Of a stretch of DNA of 64,000 nt, positions 1 through 7,225 are shown in pieces (positions within the stretch are counted from its first letter, which is position 1; every line of letters begins with the position of its first letter). Below the pieces are notes generated by a model, which saw only the letters and a list, made by a program, of their open reading frames with translations, made no database searches and had not been told where the DNA came from. Both the position numbers and the translations under genes were made by a program. Location: NCBI RefSeq assembly GCF_029490015.1, contig NZ_CP120469.1, positions 62,001-126,000 of the forward strand, given 5' to 3'. Origin of the DNA: Halobaculum limi (lineage in GTDB: Archaea; Halobacteriota; Halobacteria; Halobacteriales; Haloferacaceae).

Positions 1-617
1 AAGAAGCCGTCGACGCTGACGACCACTGTCCGGAGGATGCGCTCGACGCCGAGCCCACCGTGTTGGAGCGGGCCGGGCGCGTACATCCCGAAGTAGCCGT
101 ACGCGAACCCGGCGATGACGACCGCCAGGAACGTCCCACCGAACGACCGATACGTCAGGTAGATCATCACCAGCGAGAACACCGCCGCCATCACGTACTC
201 GTGCGGCAGCGCGCGACCCGCACGTTCGACGTATAGCGCCTGGAAGTTCACCGCCATGTACACGGTGGTCGCCAACACGTCGACCGCGGCCAGGCTGAGC
301 AGTGCCGCGTCGAGCCTATTCCCGGGTCCGTAGGCGCTCTTGAGGTCGGCGAGGAGGCCCCCGTTCCCGTCCCCGTCCGACATCGACATCAACTCCGTGA
401 GGATGTACAGGATCAGGATGGAGCCGAGGAAGATGATCCCGTACTGGGCACGCGGCATCGGGTAGTACCGAGTGTAGAACATCACGATGGCCCAGAACAC
501 CACCGAGAGGCCGATGAGGACGTTCCGCATCGACACCAGTTCGGCGTCCCACGGCTTTTCGCGGTCGAAGCTCACGTCGCCGGTTCCCGCTCGCGCTCCC
601 GCCTCCGCGTCACTCAT
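1..617 (-). CDS. TRAP transporter fused permease, TAXI type (C-terminal part beyond window)
   Basis: The first about 205 residues of a membrane permease that imports a small organic acid or amino acid using the ion gradient, together with the extracytoplasmic binding protein encoded just upstream. Hydrophobic segments lie at about residues 32-49, 59-78, 103-122, 140-157 and 160-180. The stretch at about 170-190 (FAYGYFGMYAPG followed by HGG) is the conserved loop of TAXI-TRAP permeases. The start ATG at 617 opens directly into a charged N-terminus. The reading frame is open to the left edge, so the gene is cut by the window, not broken. The binding protein is transcribed first (749-1885) with 131 nt between them, a normal order for this system. 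The substrate cannot be read from the sequence. Confidence 0.88.
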   Translation of the reverse strand, partial: MSDAEAGARAGTGDVSFDREKPWDAELVSMRNVLIGLSVVFWAIVMFYTRYYPMPRAQYGIIFLGSILILYILTELMSMSDGDGNGGLLADLKSAYGPGNRLDAALLSLAAVDVLATTVYMAVNFQALYVERAGRALPHEYVMAAVFSLVMIYLTYRSFGGTFLAVVIAGFAYGYFGMYAPGPLQHGGLGVERILRTVVVSVDGF

Positions 618-748
618 AGGTTATCACTCCCGATACTTGTTGTCCCGGTGACCGCCGCTGTTGGATAATTGTGCGCATTTAATGATGTGGTAGTGGTGGT
701 CGTACGTATAAATTGTCCCCACTCAGGGGACGCTGGTCGATGCTCGGT

Positions 749-1885
749 TTACGCGTTCTCGCCGTCCGTCCAGCTGTCGTCCCAGACATCGTTCGCCTGG
801 AAGAAGTCGGCTACGCCGGCGTGAACCGGGAGGTCCTCGAGGACTGCCGTCGTCATCGTCTCGGGGTCGGAGTGGTCGAGCGTGGTCGGGTCGGCCTCGC
901 GGATGGCCTCCCAGTGTTCGCTGGCGAGACGTGCGACCTCCTCGGTCGCGCCCGCGGGCACGTCCGGTCCGAACGCCCACTGGCCGGCGAGCACCCACGC
1001 GGTCGTCGTGTCTGTGATGCCGGTCACGTTCTGCTCCCAGCCGTACGGTTCGAGACCTTCCTTCTTGATCGCGCCGCCGACGTTGTCGATGGCCTGCGAG
1101 AAGTTGTCGTCGACCTCGATGATGTTCAGCCCGCCGCCGGAGCGAACGTCGACCTCCTGCACCCAGCTAGAGAGAGCGACGCCGTTTGCGCCGTAGATAC
1201 ACATCGCGTCCACGCGACCCTCCTCGACGGCGCCCGCGATGTCGCTGGTGCCGACGTTGAGGATGTCGTTGTTTTCCCACACGCCGGCCTCGCGGATGAC
1301 CTCCTCGGTCAGCAGGCGCGTCCCGAATCCAGGCTGGATCGGGTAGATGGTGTAGCCGCCGTCCTGGAGGTCGGCCGTCGAGGTGATCCCCGACTCCTCG
1401 GTGGCGACCCAATAGATCTCGAGGTTCGTGAACACGTAGCCCTGATGCGGGAGGCTGTCGACGGGTTCGTCCGCGAACGGCCCCTCCTCGTTGAGCGCCT
1501 TCGAGAGCGAGTTGTTGTCGACACCCATCGAGTCGATGTTGCCGCTGTCGTACTCGTAGAGGTTCGCTGTCCAGCCGTCGGTCACCTGGACGGAGATGTC
1601 CAGAATGTCGCTGTGTTGGCTCGCCGCACGGGCCAGCGCCTGCCCGGCCTGCTGCGTCGAACTGCCGGACGACGTCCCGGCGATCGTGAGCTGGTAACTC
1701 TCGCTCCCACCGTCACCGCCGGAGCCACCGTCACCGCCAGAGTCACCGTCGCCGCCGTCCCCGCCAGAGCCACCGTCGCCGCCGTCCCCGCCGTCACCGC
1801 CGCCAGTACAGCCAGCCAGCGTGATGACGCCCATCGTTCCTGCACCCGCCAGTACGTCGCGTCTGTTCATTCCGTCATCAGACAT
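749..1885 (-). CDS. TAXI-family TRAP transporter solute-binding lipoprotein
   Basis: Substrate-binding subunit of the TRAP importer encoded downstream. The N-terminus has a twin-arginine signal (NRRDVLAG) and a lipobox ending in Cys at about residue 26, so the protein is probably exported folded by Tat and lipid-anchored outside the membrane. Residues about 27-62 are a linker made almost only of Gly, Asp and Ser. The mature domain begins LTIAGTSSGSSTQQAG and contains Q-x-T-D-G-W-T-A-N and the long alpha/beta body typical of the TAXI (NMT1-like) family. Starts at residue 1 (1885) or at the second Met (MNRRDV, 1870) are both possible. Length (378 residues) is usual for the family in haloarchaea once the linker is counted. 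Confidence 0.9.
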   Translation of the reverse strand: MSDDGMNRRDVLAGAGTMGVITLAGCTGGGDGGDGGDGGSGGDGGDGDSGGDGGSGGDGGSESYQLTIAGTSSGSSTQQAGQALARAASQHSDILDISVQVTDGWTANLYEYDSGNIDSMGVDNNSLSKALNEEGPFADEPVDSLPHQGYVFTNLEIYWVATEESGITSTADLQDGGYTIYPIQPGFGTRLLTEEVIREAGVWENNDILNVGTSDIAGAVEEGRVDAMCIYGANGVALSSWVQEVDVRSGGGLNIIEVDDNFSQAIDNVGGAIKKEGLEPYGWEQNVTGITDTTTAWVLAGQWAFGPDVPAGATEEVARLASEHWEAIREADPTTLDHSDPETMTTAVLEDLPVHAGVADFFQANDVWDDSWTDGENA

Positions 1886-2012
1886 ACCTGGACCGAGTAA
1901 CTAAGTGATTGTTAACGATGTTGTTCCGGGTGATGTTGCCAAATAAACTCACACAGTTACGAGTAGTAATTACGCTCTCGTCTATCGATCTGTCTAATCG
2001 AGTCTGTGGTGC

Positions 2013-2456
2013 TTACGCCGATTGATCTGCGACGATCACCGGGCGCTCGCCGTCGAGGATAACTCGCTGGGTGACGCTTCCGAACAGCGCCTTGCCTGCG
2101 GGGCTACGGCGACGGGCCCCTAGTAAAATCACGTCGACGTCGCGTTCGTCTGCTTCGGCGAGTACCTCGGCCGGGGGTTCCCCTGTTCGCTCGGTCACCT
2201 CCACGGTAGCACCGAGTTCTTCAGCCGCGTTGGCGACCGACTGCACGGTGTCCGGGAGGCCTTGGAGTGCTTCTACTTCCTCGTTGATCGACTCGATCAC
2301 CGACCGGCCCGCCTCGTCTGCGGGGGTGTCGACCAACTCGTGAACGAACAAGACGGTCACTCGGAGGTCGTCGTCTGTGGGCAACGAGCGGAGCGTCTCA
2401 ATCTGATCGGCGACACGCCCCTCATCGTTGTCCACGGCTATGAGTACGTGGTACAC
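2013..2456 (-). CDS. Universal stress protein UspA family (GTG start)
   Basis: A 147-residue cytoplasmic Usp fold. It begins VYHVLIAVDN, the usual first beta strand, and ends with the nucleotide-binding pattern DVILLGARRRSPAGKALFGSVTQ followed by a strand PVIVADQ, i.e. the G-2x-G-9x-G(S/T) signature of ATP-binding Usp proteins. The frame is open 75 nt further upstream, but I choose GTG at 2456 because the first strand begins there and a TATA-like box lies about 28 nt upstream. The upstream extension would also overlap the end of the MFS gene. Usp proteins are stress or starvation effectors. It may be cotranscribed with the transporter genes but has its own promoter. Confidence 0.85.
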   Translation of the reverse strand: MYHVLIAVDNDEGRVADQIETLRSLPTDDDLRVTVLFVHELVDTPADEAGRSVIESINEEVEALQGLPDTVQSVANAAEELGATVEVTERTGEPPAEVLAEADERDVDVILLGARRRSPAGKALFGSVTQRVILDGERPVIVADQSA

Positions 2457-2481
2457 ACCGACCTGCTTCTCTGCCGACTGG

Positions 2482-2490
2482 TATATAGTT
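2482..2490 (-). promoter_or_regulatory. TATA-like promoter of the UspA gene
   Basis: Reading the minus strand, AACTATATACC is centred about 28 nt upstream of the GTG at 2456, the spacing expected for a leaderless haloarchaeal transcript. It decides the start codon of the downstream UspA gene. Confidence 0.6.
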
Positions 2491-2527
2491 TGGTCGCGAG
2501 GCCCGACGACAGCATCGGGGTGGCGGC

Positions 2528-3721
2528 TCACTCCGCGAGCGATGCCGTCGCGTCAGCTGGTGGTTCCACTACTAGCACGCGTGCGACGAACACTGCACCG
2601 AGCAGCGCGAGCGTCGCCAACAGCAGCCACCCCTCGCGGTAGCCGAACGCGTCCGCGAGGTAGCCGAACGCGGGAGGAGCGAACAGCGCACCACCAGTGA
2701 GCGCGAGTTGGCCCCCGCCGGTCGCGCCACCCATCTCGTCGGCCGGTACCACCGTCGCCATACACGAGTAGTAGACGCCGGTAAACCCCAGGAGGAAGAA
2801 GCCGAGCGCGACGAACGCCGCGGTGGTCGCGAGTCGCCCATCGACGACCCCGACTGTCGCCAATAGGGCCGCACTCGCTACCGCTTGAACGAGCAACACG
2901 CCGCCGATCCGTCGTCGGGGGTCGCCCGGGAGCGCGTCGCTCAGCCAGCCAGTGACGACGCGCCCGACGCTCCCGGACACCTGAACCGCAGCCAGTACGA
3001 CGCCGCCGAACGCGACGGACGCACCCACAGTGTCGGTGACGTGGACGACGACGTACCCCGTCGTCGTGAACAGACCGGCACCGAGACACAGTCCGGCAGC
3101 GGTGAGCGCGCGGTAGGGGCGGTTCGCGAGCAGACGCCGAAAGTCGGGATAACTCGGCTCTCCGTGGGTCTCAGCATCGCGATACACGAGCCAGAACGCG
3201 GCGGCGACGACGCCGCCGACACCAGCGGCGACGTAGAAGCCCGCCTGCCAGTAGAGCACGCCCGCCAGTCCCGTCACGAGTAGGGCACTCGCGCCACTCC
3301 CCGCAGTGACGCCGACCTGCTTCACGCCGACGACGAGGTTGCGCCGCCCCGGCGGTGTGTTGTCGAAAACCGCCTTGTTCGTCCCGGGCATCGCCGTCCC
3401 GTACAACGACCCGAGCAAGAACGCACTCCCCAGTAACAGTGGGAACGACGGCGCGCGGGCGACGAGGAACGCGCCGACCGAGACGCCGACCAGTCCGACG
3501 GTGAGCATCCGACGCTCGCCGAACCGGTCGGTGAGCGCTCCCAGCGGAAGGAGGAACGTCGCGTAGCCGAGCGTGAGCGAGGTGACGACGAGGCCGACGG
3601 CCGCACCCGAGAGGTCGAACTCGGCCCGAAAGAACGGCGTCGCGGCGAACAGCGCGTAGTAACAGACCGACGCCGCGACCTGCCAGGTGAACACGAGGGT
3701 GACGACCCGGACGAGTCCCAT
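2528..3721 (-). CDS. MFS transporter
   Basis: A 397-residue, 12-helix major facilitator superfamily permease. The conserved loop between helices 2 and 3 is visible (GALTDRFGERRML), and the second half repeats the pattern in weaker form (TGWLSDALPGDPRRR). The ATG at 3721 is preferred over a possible start at 3904 because helix 1 follows directly (MGLVRVVTLVFTWQ) and the longer version adds a polar, arginine-rich lead that overlaps the neighbouring gene's 3' end. The substrate is unknown. It is the third gene of a minus-strand run after the rhodanese/MBL fusion and DUF2270 genes, with 109 nt between it and DUF2270, so cotranscription is possible but not certain. Confidence 0.85.
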   Translation of the reverse strand: MGLVRVVTLVFTWQVAASVCYYALFAATPFFRAEFDLSGAAVGLVVTSLTLGYATFLLPLGALTDRFGERRMLTVGLVGVSVGAFLVARAPSFPLLLGSAFLLGSLYGTAMPGTNKAVFDNTPPGRRNLVVGVKQVGVTAGSGASALLVTGLAGVLYWQAGFYVAAGVGGVVAAAFWLVYRDAETHGEPSYPDFRRLLANRPYRALTAAGLCLGAGLFTTTGYVVVHVTDTVGASVAFGGVVLAAVQVSGSVGRVVTGWLSDALPGDPRRRIGGVLLVQAVASAALLATVGVVDGRLATTAAFVALGFFLLGFTGVYYSCMATVVPADEMGGATGGGQLALTGGALFAPPAFGYLADAFGYREGWLLLATLALLGAVFVARVLVVEPPADATASLAE

Positions 3722-3830
3722 TCGTCGTAGCGGTGAACGGTCGCCGGGTAAAACGCGCGGGTTCCGGCAGGAGACGGGACCCGATAATCGCACGCGGCCG
3801 ACTGGGTCGCCGCCGGCCGACGTCGGTTCG

Positions 3831-4667
3831 CTACCGACTTCTGAGGTCCTCAGTCCGGAGTTCTCCCGTCGAGTACCACGTCCGGGGTCGCAGGGCGACG
3901 ACACTCGCCGCGAGCATCGCGACGCCGACCGCGCCGGCGACGACGAGGCCCGGAATCATCCCGATTGCGGCGCTCGCAGGCCACGGTTCGGCGGTGAACG
4001 CCGTCACGCGGAGCACCCACGCGCCGTTGAGGATAGCGAACAGTGGGAGATACACCCGACGCAGGCGGTGGGCGATAGCTTCCTCGGCGGTGATCTTCAG
4101 GGTCGGCTGGTCGTAGTCTTCCGCGAGGTCTCGCCGCCAGTTCGCGTCTGTGAGCGGTCGCTCTGGGTCGAGTCCCCTCGCCCACACGTGTTGCTGGATC
4201 GTTCGGACGCGACTTCGCCACACATCGTACGCTCGGTAGCGCCGCGCCTCGATGACAAGGAACAGGCCGACCGCGAGGTTGCCGACGAGGATGACGTAGT
4301 GGGGGTTCGACGTGGAGGTGAACGCCCACGTCAGCACGGCCGCCAACAGGATGACCGCCCAGTTGGTTGTCCGGTCAAGGCGCTCGCGCCACAGTTTCAT
4401 CCGGTGGAGCTCACCACGGTAGAGGTGTGCGAACGCCGAACTCGGCCCCATCGACGCGTCGAGGAGGCCCTCGCCGACGCGCGGGTCGCCGGGGTCGCCC
4501 GTCGGCCCGACGGTTTCTTCGCGGCTCTCGGCTTCCGTGCTCTCCGGGGACTCGGACCCTGCCTCTCTCGCTGACTCGGTCTCGTTCACGTTGTCTTTTC
4601 CGTCGTTGGATCGTTCTGTTTGCCCCCGTGCGTTCGCCTGCGCGTCCGACTCGGTGTCCTGCGACAT
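3831..4667 (-). CDS. DUF2270 family membrane protein
   Basis: About 278 residues. The first 85 residues are an acidic, low-complexity Ser/Glu/Asp/Thr tail; the DUF2270 core starts at GPSSAFAHLYRGELHRMKLWRERLDRTTNWAV. Four hydrophobic segments follow (about residues 110-126, 131-148, 210-230, 238-262), with the soluble part EARRYRAYDVWRSRVR between the pairs. DUF2270 proteins are predicted integral membrane proteins of unknown function, common in haloarchaea. The chosen ATG (4667) begins 1 nt after the stop of the rhodanese/MBL gene; an ATG four codons earlier overlaps it. Either way the two genes are tightly coupled and probably one operon. Confidence 0.85.
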   Translation of the reverse strand: MSQDTESDAQANARGQTERSNDGKDNVNETESAREAGSESPESTEAESREETVGPTGDPGDPRVGEGLLDASMGPSSAFAHLYRGELHRMKLWRERLDRTTNWAVILLAAVLTWAFTSTSNPHYVILVGNLAVGLFLVIEARRYRAYDVWRSRVRTIQQHVWARGLDPERPLTDANWRRDLAEDYDQPTLKITAEEAIAHRLRRVYLPLFAILNGAWVLRVTAFTAEPWPASAAIGMIPGLVVAGAVGVAMLAASVVALRPRTWYSTGELRTEDLRSR

Positions 4668-4668
4668 C

Positions 4669-5817
4669 TCAGACGGCACAGTTGTTGCGACCGGTTTCGA
4701 GCGTCACCGCGTCGAGGTCGTCGGCGGCTTCGCCCCAGCCGCGGTTGATGTCGATGACCCGTTCGTAGTTCGGCGGTTTCTCGGGGAGGTCCCCGGTCAT
4801 CCGCTCGACGAACGTCTCCTCGTCGAGGCCGTACAAGTCGAGACCATCAAGGACCTCGTCGAGTCGCCGCCCGACGAGTTCGTTGGGTGTGCCGGTTCCC
4901 CACGTGCCGTCGGGGGCGACGTGAACGTGCCCGGGCAGCACCTGCAGGTCGCCGGCCATCTCGCCGAACACGTCGTGAAGCGTGTCGTATGCGAGGCGCG
5001 CGCCATCGGCGGCTCCGGACTCGCCAAACTGGAGTTCTGTCCGTCCGACCGAGTCGACGAACAGGGAGTCGCCGGTGAACACCGCAACGTCGCCGAGCCG
5101 GTAACTCAGCAGTTCGGAGGTGTGGCCGGGGGTCGCGTGGGCAGTCAAATCAGTGGTACCGACGGCGACCGTCTCACCGTCGGCGATCGGTTCGTAGCCG
5201 AGTTCCACGTCGCGTTCGCTCGCACGCTCTCCGAGTCGGTACGGGACGCCGAGCTCGTGTGCCAGCGCCTGCCCGCCGCTGATGTGGTCAGCGTGGACGT
5301 GCGTATCGAGCACCTGTGTGATCTGAAGGCCGCGGGCGGCGGCCGCCGCGAGGTACTGGTCGGTGTGGCGACCGGGATCAACAATGACCGCCTCGCCGGC
5401 CGACCGTGATCCGACGAGGTACGAGAGACAGCCCTTGCCGCGTCGTTGGAACTGGACGACGACGAGGTCGTCGTCGGGTTCGAACGCGGCCGTCTCGTAG
5501 ATGTCGTTCCAATCACGCATCCCGCCGGAGACGGCATACACCTCGTCGTAGCCGGCGCGCGAGAGCCGAACCGCAAGGTTAGCGGAGGTCACCCCCTTCC
5601 CGCAGATGGTGTAGACGGTGTCCGAGGACGCCGCGATGTCGGCGAACTCGTCGAGACGGTCGTTACTCAACGCCTCGGTGGGGCCGAACGGGAACGACAC
5701 TGCCCCGGGGACGCGCCACGATTCGTAACTGTCGACGGGTCTGGTGTCGACGAGCGTGAACTCACGGTCGGCGTCGACGGCGTCGGCCAGTCGGTCCACG
5801 GAGACCACTTCGAACAT
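4669..5817 (-). CDS. Rhodanese-like domain fused to MBL-fold (persulfide dioxygenase-like) hydrolase
   Basis: A 382-residue cytoplasmic fusion. Residues about 1-108 are a rhodanese domain with the active-site loop CGKG (Cys72) and the TRPVDSY motif. Residues about 116-330 are a metallo-beta-lactamase domain with THVHADH (metal ligands His173, His175, Asp177, His178), GHT (His232), Asp250 in TGDSLF, and PGH (His297). This arrangement resembles ETHE1-type persulfide dioxygenases, which oxidise glutathione-type persulfides to sulfite; haloarchaea would need another low-molecular-weight thiol. The usual order in known fusions is MBL first and rhodanese second; here rhodanese comes first. It heads a minus-strand operon with DUF2270 and possibly the MFS carrier, and has a leaderless promoter with a dyad. 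Confidence 0.88.
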   Translation of the reverse strand: MFEVVSVDRLADAVDADREFTLVDTRPVDSYESWRVPGAVSFPFGPTEALSNDRLDEFADIAASSDTVYTICGKGVTSANLAVRLSRAGYDEVYAVSGGMRDWNDIYETAAFEPDDDLVVVQFQRRGKGCLSYLVGSRSAGEAVIVDPGRHTDQYLAAAAARGLQITQVLDTHVHADHISGGQALAHELGVPYRLGERASERDVELGYEPIADGETVAVGTTDLTAHATPGHTSELLSYRLGDVAVFTGDSLFVDSVGRTELQFGESGAADGARLAYDTLHDVFGEMAGDLQVLPGHVHVAPDGTWGTGTPNELVGRRLDEVLDGLDLYGLDEETFVERMTGDLPEKPPNYERVIDINRGWGEAADDLDAVTLETGRNNCAV

Positions 5818-5821
5818 ACTG

Positions 5822-5845
5822 TATTGTGGGTTTCACGCAATATAA
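5822..5845 (-). promoter_or_regulatory. TATA box and overlapping inverted repeat upstream of rhodanese/MBL gene
   Basis: On the minus strand TTATA (5845-5841) sits 26 nt from the ATG at 5817. The inverted repeat TATTG (5822-5826) / CAATA (5838-5842) with an 11-nt spacer fills the space between TATA and start and overlaps the TATA box, a repressor-like position. The same ATTG-N11-CAAT geometry recurs at 31453 and 61692. Confidence 0.5.
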
Positions 5846-6125
5846 TTCCTTTCCATCGGACATCGATGGTCCTATGGCTGGATCAGTTAGAGGTGGCAGG
5901 CGTCTGTTGTCTTGTAATATTCGGTCAATTCAGACCCGACACACCGGGTTCGCGCCGCCGACGTGCTCTGGTTCGGGTGCCGACAGTGATTCCAGAATTC
6001 GATCCAATCTGCGACAATTTGTGTACGATTGGCTCACTCCTTCCCACACACCCGTTCGGATTCTGAGATTCTGAGGCAACCACCAAACGTATACCAACAC
6101 GTCTCGGATAGCAGGGTAGACGCAG
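5846..6125. other. Intergenic region between divergent genes
   Basis: About 280 nt between the rhodanese/MBL gene and the HTH gene. It holds the promoters for both directions; for the plus strand a weak TATA-like ACGTATACC lies about 36-40 nt before 6126. No convincing small gene or RNA was seen on either strand. Confidence 0.4.
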
Positions 6126-6638
6126 ATGGACTTGACCAGTAGCCAGCGGGAGATTCTCAACGCCCTCGTCAACGGGTATCTCGAGACCGAGTCCCCGATG
6201 CCGGCCACGACGATTGCCGAGACGTGCGACCGACACGTCGGGACGATCCGAAATCTGATGCAGATGATGAAGTCGCTGAACCTGGTCGAGGGCGTTCCAG
6301 GTTCGAAGGGCGGGTATGTGCCGACCGACCAGGCGTTCGAGGCACTGGGTCGACGCCCGGACGAGGACGGTGAGACTCTTGGGATGGCCCACGATTACGA
6401 CCGAATTGACGTCGACGTGGATACCATCGACTTCACCAACGTCCACCACCCCGACCGCTGTCGCGTCCGGGTGCGCTTTCGTGAGTCGGTCGAGCGGTTC
6501 AACGTCGGCGACCCGGTCGTCGTCGGTCCGACGCCGTCGGCCGGCCTCGTCATCGCGGGACAGGTCCTCGCGGTCGACCCCGGCCGCAACGAACTCCACC
6601 TCGACGTGGCTCGACTCGAAGCGCCATTGGCGGAGTGA
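6126..6638 (+). CDS. HTH transcriptional regulator with unknown C-terminal domain
   Basis: 170 residues. Residues about 1-70 are a winged helix (LTSSQREILNALVNGYLETESPMPATTIAETC, then GTIRNLMQMMKSLNLVEGVPGSKGGYVPT), the form found in archaeal regulators that usually carry CBS domains. Here the C-terminal part (about 90-165) is not CBS but a small beta-rich domain (CRVRVRFRESVERFNVGDPVVVGPTPSAGLVIAGQVLAV) I do not recognise with certainty; similar haloarchaeal proteins are often labelled Rrf2-like. It could sense a ligand. It lies divergent from the rhodanese/MBL operon and could control it; that is inference from position only. Confidence 0.75.
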   Translation: MDLTSSQREILNALVNGYLETESPMPATTIAETCDRHVGTIRNLMQMMKSLNLVEGVPGSKGGYVPTDQAFEALGRRPDEDGETLGMAHDYDRIDVDVDTIDFTNVHHPDRCRVRVRFRESVERFNVGDPVVVGPTPSAGLVIAGQVLAVDPGRNELHLDVARLEAPLAE

Positions 6639-6687
6639 ACGCCCGAACGCGAACGGGGTCACCGCTCACCGAACGAGCCACGTAATC

Positions 6688-7107
6688 TCACCGGACGACC
6701 GTCACCGGCACTGGTGAGCGCCGGAACACCTTCTGAGCAACATTCCCGACGAAGAGTCGTTCAGCCAACGTTCCCCCGTGACTGCCGATGATCACCGTAT
6801 CGAAATCCGCTGCTCGATTGACGATCTCTTTGGCTGGGTCTCCCCACGCGACAGCAGTCGTGACCTCCCCGTCGTACCGCTCCGCGATATCGCGGGCACG
6901 CTGATGAACCGTCGATGCGTGTTCTTCGGCAGCCTGTTGAATGTCGTCCTCCAACGCGAGACCCACTGCTTTTCCCATCATCGCGGATGGTTCCCCGACG
7001 ACGTGGAGTACGACGATCTCAGCATCGGGATGTGCTTCGAGGGCGTATCGAACGGCTCGATCAGCCATCTCAGAGTCGTCCACTGGAACGAGAACACGGG
7101 ATATCAT
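6688..7107 (-). CDS. Universal stress protein UspA family
   Basis: 139 residues with the complete Usp signature: first strand ISRVLVPVDDSEMADRAVRYAL and C-terminal GSHGGTLAERLFVGNVAQKVFRRSPVPVTVV, matching the ATP-binding G-2x-G-9x-G(S/T)-like pattern. It is a typical single-domain member of normal length. The start ATG at 7107 is supported by a TATA box 24-29 nt upstream. It is monocistronic, convergent with the HTH gene at 6126-6638. Confidence 0.9.
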   Translation of the reverse strand: MISRVLVPVDDSEMADRAVRYALEAHPDAEIVVLHVVGEPSAMMGKAVGLALEDDIQQAAEEHASTVHQRARDIAERYDGEVTTAVAWGDPAKEIVNRAADFDTVIIGSHGGTLAERLFVGNVAQKVFRRSPVPVTVVR

Positions 7108-7128
7108 ACGTTAGCTACGGACGATACT

Positions 7129-7136
7129 CATATAAA
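7129..7136 (-). promoter_or_regulatory. TATA box for UspA gene
   Basis: On the minus strand TTTATATG is centred about 26 nt upstream of ATG 7107, giving a leaderless transcript. Confidence 0.6.
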
Positions 7137-7225
7137 CTCCGTGTCAATTTGGATCGCTCAGCGATCAGTATCCAACTCTGTGCGCCGGGCACAACAAGAC
7201 ACACAGCAAAGCCAACCGACTCGAA

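Noticed and set aside
713-1900. Long plus-strand frame of 395 codons
   Set aside because: Antisense to the TAXI binding-protein gene; its sequence is Arg/Val/Pro-rich, lacks family features and comes from GC-rich third positions.
3722-3904. Upstream extension of the MFS gene
   Set aside because: Adds a polar Arg/Pro-rich lead, overlaps the DUF2270 gene end, and the first membrane helix starts right after ATG 3721.
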